Below, piece after piece: positions 15,543-23,922 of a DNA stretch of 35,244 nt (positions within the stretch are counted from its first letter, which is position 1; every line of letters starts with the position of its first letter). The notes under the pieces are model-generated. The model was given only the letters and a program-made list of their open reading frames with translations. It was not told the DNA's origin and made no database searches. The translations under genes were made by a program, and so were the position numbers. Source of the DNA: Bacteroidetes bacterium GWF2_40_14 (lineage in GTDB: Bacteria > Bacteroidota > Bacteroidia > Bacteroidales > UBA932); the NCBI GenBank assembly GCA_001769195.1, contig MEOK01000007.1, positions 1 through 35,244 of the forward strand, read 5' to 3'.

Positions 15543-16532
15543 ATGAAAGAAATTTTAGAACATTTATATCTACACAAAACACTATCGAAGGCAGAGGCAA
15601 AAACTATATTGATTGACATTGCTTCGGGCAAATACAACCTATATCAGACAGCTTCTTTTCTCACAGCTTTTATTATGCGCAACATTACCCTTGATGAATT
15701 GAAGGGTTTTAGAGAAGCATTATTAGAACTGTGCCACCGTGTAAATCTTTCCGAATACAACGCTATGGATGTGTGTGGTACGGGTGGCGATGGAAAAAAC
15801 ACGTTTAACATTTCCACGTTATCATCTTTTGTAGTTGCTGGTGCAGGAATTCCAGTGGCCAAGCACGGCAACTATGGTGTCTCATCAGTATCTGGCTCAT
15901 CAAATGTTTTGGAACAATCAGGCATTCGTTTTCAAGCCGAAGAAAAAAAGCTTAATGAACAATTAGACAAAGCCAATATTTGCTTTTTGCATGCGCCCCA
16001 ATATCACCCTGCTATGAAATTTGTAGCCCCTATACGCAAGGAATTAGGGGTAAAAACATTTTTCAATATGTTGGGTCCATTAGTAAATCCGGCACAACCC
16101 AACATACAATTGGTAGGTGTTTTTAGCTTAGAATTGGCACGGATGTATCAGTATTTATTTCAAGAAGAACAGATGCAATATACCATCATTCATTCCTTGG
16201 ATGGTTTTGATGAAGTATCCTTAACCGATGAATGTAAGCTTATTTCTAACAATGACGAACAGATCGTAAAACCTGATTATTTTGGGTTTGATGCTGTTTC
16301 TCTTGAAGCAATACATGGCGGGAAAACGGTCGAAGAAGCTGCAGAAATTTTTAGTATGATTCTAAGGGGAGAAGGGACAAAAGCACAAAATGAAGTTGTG
16401 CTGGCAAATGCTGCCTTAGCCATTCAAACCTATAAAAAAATTGAAATTATGGACGCTATCGAAAAAGCCAAAGACTCTCTTTTTGGGTTAAAAGCATTAC
16501 AATCATTTAACGCATTAAAACGATTAGCATGA
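15543..16532 (+). CDS. trpD: Anthranilate phosphoribosyltransferase
   Basis: 329 residues. Joins anthranilate to the phosphoribosyl group of PRPP. The PRPP-binding loop GTGGDGKNTFN (79-89) and KHGNYGVSSVSGSSNVLE (107 onward) are the diagnostic blocks, and GPLVNPAQP is the conserved region after the hinge. All expected blocks are present and the length is normal. It overlaps trpC by four bases (ATGA), implying coupled translation. Confidence 0.95.
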   Translation: MKEILEHLYLHKTLSKAEAKTILIDIASGKYNLYQTASFLTAFIMRNITLDELKGFREALLELCHRVNLSEYNAMDVCGTGGDGKNTFNISTLSSFVVAGAGIPVAKHGNYGVSSVSGSSNVLEQSGIRFQAEEKKLNEQLDKANICFLHAPQYHPAMKFVAPIRKELGVKTFFNMLGPLVNPAQPNIQLVGVFSLELARMYQYLFQEEQMQYTIIHSLDGFDEVSLTDECKLISNNDEQIVKPDYFGFDAVSLEAIHGGKTVEEAAEIFSMILRGEGTKAQNEVVLANAALAIQTYKKIEIMDAIEKAKDSLFGLKALQSFNALKRLA

Positions 16533-17323
16533 ATATTTTAGAACAAATAAAACAGCACAAATTGGCAGAGGTAGCTTCAAAAAAAGAGCTATATCCTATA
16601 AAGCTATTAGAGCAAACACCTTATTTCTTATCATCGTGTGTGTCCATGAAAAAATACATTTCAGATTCATCAAGAAGTGGCATTATTGCAGAGTTTAAGC
16701 GTAAATCTCCATCAAAAGGTGATATAAATAAATATGCTAACGTACAGGAAATTACGTTGGGTTATATGCAATCGGGAGCTTCGGCATTATCTGTTATTAC
16801 TGACGAACATTTTTTTGGAGCAAATAAGGACGATTTACAAACGGCTAGAAAATTCAATTACTGCCCAATTCTGCGCAAAGATTTTATTGTTGATGAATAC
16901 CAACTTGTCGAAGCAAAATCTATGGGTGCCGATGTAGTGTTATTGATTGCCAAAATGCTTTTGCCAAAAGAAATTGCACAGTTTTCACAATTCGCTAAAA
17001 GCTTAGGATTGGAAGTGTTTTTAGAGTTTCACGACAAAGAAGAAATCAAGCAAAATGAACTTGCAGAAATTGATTTGGCTGGCATTAATAACCGCAATTT
17101 AAACTCTTTTGAAGTAGACATTGAAAACAGTATTAGTTTGGCAAATTTGCTTCCAAAAGAGGTGTTGAAAATTGCAGAAAGTGGGATTGATTCATCACAA
17201 ACAATAAAAAAACTCAGACAAAATGGCTTCTCTGGATTTTTGATTGGTGAATATTTTATGCGCAATAGCAATCCAGCAGAAAAATGTAAAGAATTAATAA
17301 AGCAACTGCACGATGAATATTAA
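16529..17323 (+). CDS. trpC: Indole-3-glycerol phosphate synthase
   Basis: 264 residues, a single-domain TIM barrel. It decarboxylates and closes the ring of the carboxyphenylamino-deoxyribulose phosphate. Catalytic blocks are EFKRKSPSKG (55-64), LRKDF (115-119), GINNRNL (185-191) and AESGI. It is separate from trpF, unlike the fused E. coli enzyme. Its end overlaps the trpF start by 11 bases. Confidence 0.95.
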   Translation: MNILEQIKQHKLAEVASKKELYPIKLLEQTPYFLSSCVSMKKYISDSSRSGIIAEFKRKSPSKGDINKYANVQEITLGYMQSGASALSVITDEHFFGANKDDLQTARKFNYCPILRKDFIVDEYQLVEAKSMGADVVLLIAKMLLPKEIAQFSQFAKSLGLEVFLEFHDKEEIKQNELAEIDLAGINNRNLNSFEVDIENSISLANLLPKEVLKIAESGIDSSQTIKKLRQNGFSGFLIGEYFMRNSNPAEKCKELIKQLHDEY

Positions 17324-17957
17324 AATTTGCGGACTAAAATTCCCTGCTAACATCAAAGAAATAGCAACATTAAACATTGATATGATGGGTTTCGTTTTTT
17401 ACGAAAAATCCCCCCGCTTTGTCGGGAGAAATTTCGATAAAAAATATTTACATTCACTCCCTGAATCAATTCGTAAAGTAGGTGTTTTTGTTGATGAAAA
17501 CGAGGCGCTTGTCTTACAAAAAACACAAGATTATACATTAGATGTTGTTCAATTGCACGGCAATGAATCGGTAGCTTACTGTCAAATCTTAAAATCAAAA
17601 AACATATCCGTTATTAAGGCATTCTCAATTGATAATGCCTTTGATTTCGCTCTATTAGAGCATTATCAAAAGTTTTGTGATTATTTTTTATTCGATGCAA
17701 AAGGCATAAAAAAAGGCGGAAATGGGATAACTTTCAATTGGAACAATCTCAAAAAATATCAGCTCAATACGCCTTTTTTTTTAAGTGGAGGCGTTGGCGT
17801 AGATAATATTGATGATGCACTTGCTTTTACACACTCACAGCTTGTGGGTCTGGATATAAACAGCAAAATAGAAGTAGCACCCGGATTAAAATCATTAGAG
17901 CTAGCACATTTTTTAACTACTAAAATTAGGAATTATGAATCATACAAAACCAGATAA
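17313..17957 (+). CDS. trpF: Phosphoribosylanthranilate isomerase
   Basis: 214 residues. Converts phosphoribosylanthranilate to the enol-ribulose form (Amadori rearrangement), one step before TrpC although encoded after it. KICG at 4-7 contains the catalytic base Cys6; QLHG lies at 80-83; Asp128 in FLFDAKG is the general acid; SGGVGVDN binds phosphate. It overlaps trpC by 11 bases and the trpB start by 23 bases, unusually tight packing within the operon. Confidence 0.94.
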   Translation: MNIKICGLKFPANIKEIATLNIDMMGFVFYEKSPRFVGRNFDKKYLHSLPESIRKVGVFVDENEALVLQKTQDYTLDVVQLHGNESVAYCQILKSKNISVIKAFSIDNAFDFALLEHYQKFCDYFLFDAKGIKKGGNGITFNWNNLKKYQLNTPFFLSGGVGVDNIDDALAFTHSQLVGLDINSKIEVAPGLKSLELAHFLTTKIRNYESYKTR

Positions 17958-19113
17958 ATACGGCTATTACGGAGAGTTTGGTGGTGCATTTGTGCCGGAA
18001 ATGCTTTATCCAAACATAAAAGAGTTGCAAGAGAATTACGAGCAAATAATTCAGTCAGACTCATTTCAAGAAGAGTTTAAAAGCTTGTTACGCGACTATG
18101 TTGGAAGGCCAACACCGTTGTTTTTTTCTAAAAATTTATCTGCACAATTTGGGGCTAAGATCTATTTAAAAAGAGAAGATTTAAACCACACGGGGGCACA
18201 CAAAATAAATAATGCCATTGGGCAAGTTTTACTCGCTAAGCGTTTAAACAAAAACCGAATTATTGCAGAAACAGGAGCTGGACAACACGGCGTGGCTACC
18301 GCCACCGCTTGCGCACTTATGAATATTGACTGCACCATTTTTATGGGTGAAATTGATATTGATCGTCAAAAACCAAACGTAGAACGTATGCGCATTTTAG
18401 GAGCAAAAGTAGTAGCAGCCACCAGTGGGAGCAAAACGTTAAAAGATGCTACTAACGAAGCTATCCGAGAATGGATAAACAATCCGGTGGATACACACTA
18501 CATTATTGGTTCTGTGGTGGGGCCGCATCCTTATCCTGATTTGGTAACACAATTTCAGTCAATCATTAGCGAAGAAATAAAAATGCAACTAAATGAACAA
18601 ACAGGTAACGAACGGCCAGATTATGTAATTGCATGTTTGGGCGGAGGCAGCAATGCAATCGGTGCGTTTTACCATTTTATTGATAACGGAAAAACAAAAC
18701 TCATTGCCGTTGAAGCAGGTGGTGAAGGCGTATATTCAGGGAAAACAGCTGCCACTATTGCTTTAGGAAAGATAGGGATTATTCATGGAAGTAAAACCTA
18801 TTTAATACAAACCGATGATGGACAAATTGTAGAGCCACACTCTATTTCAGCTGGGCTAGATTACCCCGGAATAGGTCCGATACACTCTTTTTTACACGAT
18901 ACCGGAAAGGTTGAAGTAGTAAATGTAACTGACCAGGAAGCACTTGATGCTGCTTTTCATTTATCAAAAGTAGATGGCATTATTCCAGCATTAGAAAGCG
19001 CTCACGCCTTGGCACATTTGAATAAAATGACACTAAAAACAAGTGATGTCGTTGTCATTAATCTTTCCGGAAGAGGTGATAAAGACATGTTAACCTATCA
19101 GAAATTTATGTAA
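17935..19113 (+). CDS. trpB: Tryptophan synthase beta chain
   Basis: 392 residues, a TrpB1-type enzyme. It joins indole to serine with pyridoxal phosphate. Lys90 in [13 protein letters not shown] forms the internal aldimine; [18 protein letters not shown] (phosphate loop) and LSGRGDKD are all intact. It precedes trpA with a one-base gap, as expected for the alpha2-beta2 complex that channels indole. In Bacteroides, as I recall, trpB sits first in the operon, so this position is closer to the Flavobacteria/Cytophaga-type order. Confidence 0.96.
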   Translation: MNHTKPDKYGYYGEFGGAFVPEMLYPNIKELQENYEQIIQSDSFQEEFKSLLRDYVGRPTPLFFSKNLSAQFGAKIYLKREDLNHTGAHKINNAIGQVLLAKRLNKNRIIAETGAGQHGVATATACALMNIDCTIFMGEIDIDRQKPNVERMRILGAKVVAATSGSKTLKDATNEAIREWINNPVDTHYIIGSVVGPHPYPDLVTQFQSIISEEIKMQLNEQTGNERPDYVIACLGGGSNAIGAFYHFIDNGKTKLIAVEAGGEGVYSGKTAATIALGKIGIIHGSKTYLIQTDDGQIVEPHSISAGLDYPGIGPIHSFLHDTGKVEVVNVTDQEALDAAFHLSKVDGIIPALESAHALAHLNKMTLKTSDVVVINLSGRGDKDMLTYQKFM

Positions 19114-19114
19114 G

Positions 19115-19885
19115 ATGAACAGAATAGACAAACTCTTTCAACAGAAGCAAAACAATCTGCTTTCAATTTATTTTACGGCTGGTTTTCCAAATTTAAACGA
19201 TACACTAAGCATTGTCAGGCATTTAGATAAAGCAGGTGTTGATCTGATAGAAATTGGGTTCCCATTCTCCGACCCTTTGGCTGATGGTCCTGTGATCCAG
19301 CAAAGCAGCGGACAAGCTATTGAAAATGGCATGACACTATCTATGTTGTTTGAACAACTTAAAGATGTTCGTAGGCATACACAAATTCCTCTGGTTTTAA
19401 TGGGCTATATGAACCCCGTATTGCAGTTTGGAGAAAAAGAGTTTTTTAAAAAATGCAATGAGATTGGCATTGATGGTGTGATTTTACCCGATATGCCCTT
19501 AGATTATTTTGAATGCAAATTGCAAAACATTGTTGAAGAAAACGATATTGCTAACATTTTGCTTATTACACCAGAAACAAACTCAGAACGCATTAATCAG
19601 ATTGATAACTTATCAAGAGGGTTTTTGTATATGGTATCGTCAAACAGCATTACAGGAGGCAACAAAACAATGGATATGCAAACCGAATATTTCTACAGAA
19701 TAAAAGCTATGAATCTGAAGAATCCAACCCTAATCGGATTTGGAATTAAAAATAAAGAAACTTACGAGAATGCCTGTAAATACAGCAACGGAGCAATTAT
19801 TGGCACCGCATTTATCGAGCATTTAAAACAACACGGAATTGCAAAAGAAAGCATTCAAACATTTATCAAAAGCATAAGAAAATGA
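19115..19885 (+). CDS. trpA: Tryptophan synthase alpha chain
   Basis: 256 residues, a TIM barrel. It splits indole-3-glycerol phosphate to indole and glyceraldehyde 3-phosphate. The catalytic pair is Glu46 (LIEIGFPFSDP) and Asp57 (LADGPVIQ); PLVLMGYMNPV and the phosphate-binding end (GFGIKNKE, GAIIGTAF) are present. The stop overlaps the next gene's ATG by four bases, so the DAHP synthase is part of the same transcript. Confidence 0.95.
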   Translation: MNRIDKLFQQKQNNLLSIYFTAGFPNLNDTLSIVRHLDKAGVDLIEIGFPFSDPLADGPVIQQSSGQAIENGMTLSMLFEQLKDVRRHTQIPLVLMGYMNPVLQFGEKEFFKKCNEIGIDGVILPDMPLDYFECKLQNIVEENDIANILLITPETNSERINQIDNLSRGFLYMVSSNSITGGNKTMDMQTEYFYRIKAMNLKNPTLIGFGIKNKETYENACKYSNGAIIGTAFIEHLKQHGIAKESIQTFIKSIRK

Positions 19886-20898
19886 TTATTCAATTACATA
19901 AAAACTGTACTGCTAAAGAGCGAAATGCTTTAGACTACCTTTTAGTTCAAAACAAGATAAAAACGGTCGAAATTAATACACAATCCAATCATTATTTGGT
20001 ATGTATTGTCACAAAAGAATTTGACATTAGGCACATCGGAAATTTGGCCTGTGTAAAAGATGTACACCGAGTAACTGATAGCTATAAATTGGTTTCTCGC
20101 CAATGGAAAGTTAATCCAACTAAAATTGATTTGGGTGATGGTGTTGTCATTCAAGAAGGAGATTTTACGTTAATGGCAGGCCCTTGTTCTATTGAAAGCG
20201 AAGCACAAGTTGAACGTATTGTGAAAGAATTGGTAAAAAACAATATAAAAATTATGCGTGGAGGGGTTTATAAGCCACGCAGTTCGCCTTATTCATTCAG
20301 AGGGTTAGGTATTGATGGCTTGAAAATGTTATATGCCCAATGCAGAGCACACAGTATTAAAATTATTACCGAAGTAATGCAAGTTACACAAATTAGAGAG
20401 ATGTCAGATTATGTAGATATTTTTCAGGTAGGCGCACGCAATACACAAAATTTTAACTTGCTCGACGCCTTAGGAGAGATAGACAAACCTGTAATGATAA
20501 AGCGAGGCATTTCAGGTACTATCGATGAATTATTGCAATCGGCAGAATATATTTTTTCTGCCGGAAATGAAAAATTGATCTTGTGTGAACGTGGCATCAG
20601 AACGTTTGAAAATGCTTATCGAAATACATTTGACATTAATGCCATTCCAATTTTAAAAGAAAAAAGTCATTTGCCTGTGATTGCCGATCCATCACATGGA
20701 ATAGGTATTCGAAAGCATGTGGAAAAAATTACTTTGGCAAGTCTGGTAGCAGGAGCAGATGGCGCAATTGTAGAAATTCACTACGAACCCGAAAAAGCAT
20801 ATTCTGATGGACAGCAAAACTTAAGTTTTGAGGAGTTTCGGAGCTTAGTTAAGAAGGTTAATGTTCTGGTGGAACTGTTCCTAAAAATGGAAAGTTAA
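19882..20898 (+). CDS. aroF: DAHP synthase, type I-beta with N-terminal regulatory domain
   Basis: 338 residues, the same length as the Thermotoga maritima enzyme with a fused ferredoxin-like regulatory domain. Residues 1-75 fit that domain. The barrel follows with metal ligand Cys102 in MAGPCSIES, KPRSSPYSFRGLG (phosphoenolpyruvate binding), CERGIRTFE and ADPSHGIG (metal His). It condenses phosphoenolpyruvate and erythrose 4-phosphate, the entry step of the shikimate pathway. Placement at the end of the trp operon puts precursor supply under Trp attenuation. Which amino acid inhibits it allosterically cannot be read here. The gene symbol is generic; naming varies between groups. Confidence 0.92.
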   Translation: MIIQLHKNCTAKERNALDYLLVQNKIKTVEINTQSNHYLVCIVTKEFDIRHIGNLACVKDVHRVTDSYKLVSRQWKVNPTKIDLGDGVVIQEGDFTLMAGPCSIESEAQVERIVKELVKNNIKIMRGGVYKPRSSPYSFRGLGIDGLKMLYAQCRAHSIKIITEVMQVTQIREMSDYVDIFQVGARNTQNFNLLDALGEIDKPVMIKRGISGTIDELLQSAEYIFSAGNEKLILCERGIRTFENAYRNTFDINAIPILKEKSHLPVIADPSHGIGIRKHVEKITLASLVAGADGAIVEIHYEPEKAYSDGQQNLSFEEFRSLVKKVNVLVELFLKMES

Positions 20899-21042
20899 AA
20901 AGCTTTATTTTTATTTAGATTGAACACATTTTATGATGCCACCTGTCTTTGATGCAAGGTATACATTATCTTTAGTTTACACAGTCACAGGAACTACAAA
21001 ATAAATGCAGCTTTATATTTAAGGAATATCTTCCAGATTAAT
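20899..21042. other. Intergenic region after the trp operon
   Basis: A short palindrome AAAGCTTT at about 20897-20906 followed by T-rich sequence could weakly terminate the operon, but no strong stem is visible. Nothing else is recognised before the next promoter. Confidence 0.3.
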
Positions 21043-21050
21043 TATATTTG
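21043..21050 (+). promoter_or_regulatory. -7 promoter element for the thioredoxin-fold gene
   Basis: TATATTTG is a perfect TAnnTTTG match, 25 bases before the ATG. TTTA at 21018-21021 is a degenerate -33. Confidence 0.55.
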
Positions 21051-21075
21051 TCCTATAATACTGATTGAGAGAAAT

Positions 21076-22209
21076 ATGAAACACTCCATCACAATTTTCT
21101 TTATCGCTGCCTTTTGCTCTTCCACCCTTTTGGCGCAAGGCATTAAATACGAATCGTCATTTGAGAACGCTAAGCAGTTGGCCATTCTTGAGAAGAAACC
21201 TCTTGCCGTTTTAATAACCATCAAGCCACAGTCAGCAACTCCTGATTATATGGATGGTCTTAAGGATGTCAGTGTCATTAAGAAATTCAACAGCAGTTTT
21301 ATAAACTACCGGGTAGATATGTCCGATACAGCTGTTGCCCTTAAAATTGTCAGGGAATACAGAATAAAACGCTTTCCTTCTTTTCTTTTTCTGGATTCTA
21401 AGGGTGGCTTTATGTTTTCTGATATTGCCTTTCTGTCCAAGCCCGAAACTCTGTTGTTTATGGCCGACAAAGCCATTGCCGAATCTAAGGAAAAGTCCCT
21501 GGCTGAGTATGACAAAGAGTATGATGCCGGAAAAAACAGCCCGGCTTTTCTTAAAGACTACATTTCAAGAAGGATAAAAGCGGGTATAAATAGCAATGGC
21601 AATCTTATAGAAACTTACATTGCTCAATTGAAAATATCCGATCTGAATGACTATGACCAAGTTCTGTTTATTTTGAAAGCTGGTCCTGTTATAGATGGCA
21701 AAGCCTTTAAATTGGCTTACCTAAACAAATATATTATTGACAGTATTTTTAAAACAGAACCATTAGATGTCCGCCTAGCCATTAATAATGCAATTATAGA
21801 AAATTCAATGCAAAGAGCTATCGCCGCTAAGAATTCTGCACTGTCATATTCAACGGCAGATTTTGCACGAGGCAGCTGGGGAAAAGATTATAAAGAGGGT
21901 CAAAAAAAATGGAGTCAGAAAGAGATGCAATACTACTTTGGAATAAAAGACACCGCCAGATTTTTACAACATGCTTCCTACTATTATGATCAATACTATA
22001 TGTCGCTCAGTGTAGATTCTGTAAGGAGAATTGACTCGTTAAACTTTCTTGCAGCAAAAAAAAGAGCAGAAGCAAGCGCCATAACTATCGTTAACGGTCC
22101 ATTGAATATAATCCAAGACCTGCTTACTACGACACCTATGCTCACTTACTTTATAGGCTTAAGTTTTTTGACGAGGCCAGTAGCATGTTCAGGAAAGCAA
22201 TTGAATTAG
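21076..22209 (+). CDS. Exported thioredoxin-fold protein, frameshifted before a C-terminal TPR
   Basis: 377 residues as read. Residues 1-21 form a signal peptide ending at LLAQ, so the protein is exported. Residues 25-140 resemble a thioredoxin-like fold (LAVLITI, INYRVDMSD, YRIKRFPSFLFLDSKGG), but the CxxC redox pair is missing, so it is not a disulfide reductase. From about 22095 the annotated frame turns into non-coherent sequence. One frame over, codons from 22098 to the TAG at 22224-22226 encode a clean TPR helix pair including YAHLLYRLKFFDEAS and FRKAIELGNASK. A single-base deletion near 22095-22110 would explain this, real or from sequencing. The intact product would end at 22226. Confidence 0.7.
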   Translation: MKHSITIFFIAAFCSSTLLAQGIKYESSFENAKQLAILEKKPLAVLITIKPQSATPDYMDGLKDVSVIKKFNSSFINYRVDMSDTAVALKIVREYRIKRFPSFLFLDSKGGFMFSDIAFLSKPETLLFMADKAIAESKEKSLAEYDKEYDAGKNSPAFLKDYISRRIKAGINSNGNLIETYIAQLKISDLNDYDQVLFILKAGPVIDGKAFKLAYLNKYIIDSIFKTEPLDVRLAINNAIIENSMQRAIAAKNSALSYSTADFARGSWGKDYKEGQKKWSQKEMQYYFGIKDTARFLQHASYYYDQYYMSLSVDSVRRIDSLNFLAAKKRAEASAITIVNGPLNIIQDLLTTTPMLTYFIGLSFLTRPVACSGKQLN

Positions 22210-22268
22210 GTAATGCCTCCAAATAGGATTATTACACCCATATATACATTTATTTGAAAATAAAGTCG

Positions 22269-22276
22269 TATTTTCG
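22269..22276 (+). promoter_or_regulatory. Possible -7 element for the CsgG-like gene
   Basis: TATTTTCG matches TAnnTTTG at seven of eight positions, 18 bases before the ATG. No -33 element at the proper distance was found. Confidence 0.35.
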
Positions 22277-22294
22277 AAGCCTAACACATAAAAC

Positions 22295-23545
22295 ATGAAA
22301 TTACAGATTAAAAAGGGGCTGTTAGCTCTGCTTACACTTGCAACACTCACCGTCAATGCTAATGCTCAAGGTTTTGATGCTTTGGTCAATCCTAAAATAA
22401 ACGTCAACCTTACTCATCCTCCGGGATTAGGCTTGAAAATAAACAAGGTCATATTTAATCCTGCTACCGGATACTATTCCGACCAGATTATCGACCAGAT
22501 TATAAGTGATTTCGTTAATAATGGCGTTGATGTAATTGATAGAGAGAATCTTAAAGCAATACTTGCAGAGCACGATTTGAATCTTTCGGGATATGTCGAT
22601 AGAAATAGCGCCGTTTCGATTGGAAAAATTATCGGCCCATCGGCCTTGATATCCATTAAGGTGCTAAGGTGCCAGACCGAGCAAAATGACAAGTTATATG
22701 TTGACGAAAAGAAACGTGATTATCAGACTAAGAAAGATTATGTAGAAAGGGTATTCATCGCTCGCACAACAGTCTTCTTGAAAGTCTCTCTTCAAACCAC
22801 CGACCTTACTACCGGTAAAATATTTACGGCTCGTGTTCTTGATTATTCACCAACATTAGAAAACAGATCCACCAAGGGCCGGCCTGAATTACCTTCGGAA
22901 GTTGCAGTACAGGAGATTGCATTGAAATCTTTAACGTCAGATGTCCACAGAATGTTTTTTCCGTGGGAAGAGCGTACCGATCTGTACTTTATGGACGACA
23001 AAGAGGGAGGCTTGAAGGATGCATTCAAAGCCCTGAAGTCCGGTTTAATAAATGAGGCTTTTGACCTTTCACAGAAGAATCTTGAATTCTGCAAGAATAA
23101 TCCTCAGCTCAAGGAGAAGATACTGGCACATGCCTACTACAATATGGGTATGATGTATTTCATTAAGAATATGTTCGACCAGGCCATTGAGAATTTCCAG
23201 GCTTCTCAGAGATTGCGTCCCGGAAGTATTGTCACTGAGTCGATAAATGAGTGTAATCGTGCAAATTCCCTGGCTCGCGAAATGCAAAGAGTAGACGATA
23301 AGGCTGCCATAGAGATAGAGCAAAGCAACAAGCAAACCTTGCAAACAGCCAAGTCGCAGGCCGCCAATACAATGACCAATGCCGACGTTATTGCCTTGAC
23401 AAAACAGAAGTTGCCAACCAAACTGATTCTCCAGAAAATCAAAACATCTATATGCAAATTCGACACATCTACAGATGAGTTGGTAAAACTGTCGAATGCC
23501 GGTGTAAATGAAGATGTGATTCTTCTTATGATGGAAAAGAAGTAA
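22295..23545 (+). CDS. Exported CsgG-like / TPR protein
   Basis: 416 residues. A signal peptide of about 25 residues ends at NANAQ, with no lipobox Cys. Residues about 30-215 have the pattern of the CsgG/HfaB or LpoB-type periplasmic fold (SDQIIDQIISDFVNNGVDVIDRENL; GKIIGPSALISIKV). Residues about 240-315 contain TPR helices (HAYYNMGMMYFIKNMFDQAI). The last 55 residues (NADVIALTKQKLPTKLILQK and VNEDVILLMMEKK) match a short helical module seen at the end of many Bacteroidota periplasmic proteins. A role in envelope assembly or outer-membrane secretion is a family-level guess; no curli genes are nearby. Confidence 0.7.
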   Translation: MKLQIKKGLLALLTLATLTVNANAQGFDALVNPKINVNLTHPPGLGLKINKVIFNPATGYYSDQIIDQIISDFVNNGVDVIDRENLKAILAEHDLNLSGYVDRNSAVSIGKIIGPSALISIKVLRCQTEQNDKLYVDEKKRDYQTKKDYVERVFIARTTVFLKVSLQTTDLTTGKIFTARVLDYSPTLENRSTKGRPELPSEVAVQEIALKSLTSDVHRMFFPWEERTDLYFMDDKEGGLKDAFKALKSGLINEAFDLSQKNLEFCKNNPQLKEKILAHAYYNMGMMYFIKNMFDQAIENFQASQRLRPGSIVTESINECNRANSLAREMQRVDDKAAIEIEQSNKQTLQTAKSQAANTMTNADVIALTKQKLPTKLILQKIKTSICKFDTSTDELVKLSNAGVNEDVILLMMEKK

Positions 23546-23561
23546 AAAACACTACGTAATG

Positions 23562-23593
23562 TTTGTTATTCCAAACAATAATATATACTTTTG
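23562..23593 (+). promoter_or_regulatory. Promoter of the second hip module
   Basis: TTTG at 23562-23565 and TACTTTTG at 23586-23593 are spaced by 20 bases, a canonical Bacteroidota promoter. Transcription would begin near 23600, just before the ATG at 23615. Confidence 0.7.
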
Positions 23594-23606
23594 TGTGGAA
23601 TAACAA
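23563..23606. promoter_or_regulatory. Operator: perfect 11-bp inverted repeat around the hip promoter
   Basis: TTGTTATTCCA (23563-23573) and TGGAATAACAA (23596-23606) are exact reverse complements separated by 22 bases, about three helical turns centre to centre. One arm overlaps the -33 element and the other the probable transcription start. This is the expected layout for autorepression by two bound HipB-like dimers. E. coli HipB recognises TATCC-N8-GGATA, which shares the TAt(t)CC/GGa(a)TA flavour. Confidence 0.65.
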
Positions 23607-23614
23607 GCATTATC

Positions 23615-23920
23615 ATGGCTAAACGACCATTATTACCAAGACAGGAAAAGGCATTGCAGGCATTTGGAGAGAATCTCCGCTACGCCCGGCTTCGCCGCGA
23701 TTTGTCCATGGAACAGATTGCAGAGAGATCCGGCATCTCTCGTTACACTCTTGACCGTATTGAAAAAGGCGAAGAGGGTGTTGCCATGGGGCATTATTTC
23801 CGAGTCCTGCTGGCCTTAGGATTGGAGAGCGATTTGTTACTTGTTGCAAAAGACGACAAACTGGGCAGACGATTACAGGATGCCAAGCTTGAACCAAGGG
23901 AAAGAGCTTCTAAGAAATAA
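23615..23920 (+). CDS. hipB: HipB-like XRE antitoxin
   Basis: 101 residues from ATG 23615; an in-frame TTG at 23591 lies inside the promoter and is rejected. Residues 18-75 form a helix-turn-helix (LSMEQIAERSGISRYTLDRIEKG). The C-terminal tail is basic (LGRRLQDAKLEPRERASKK). It is followed after two bases by the HipA-like kinase gene, the usual antitoxin-toxin order. It probably represses its own promoter at the 11-bp inverted repeat. It differs clearly from the shorter HipB at 10793, so the two modules are not recent duplicates. Confidence 0.85.
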   Translation: MAKRPLLPRQEKALQAFGENLRYARLRRDLSMEQIAERSGISRYTLDRIEKGEEGVAMGHYFRVLLALGLESDLLLVAKDDKLGRRLQDAKLEPRERASKK

Positions 23921-23922
23921 TC

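Noticed and set aside
22295-23545. Curli secretion operon
   Set aside because: Only a CsgG-like fold is seen; there is no CsgA/B/E/F-like neighbour and a lipobox Cys is absent.
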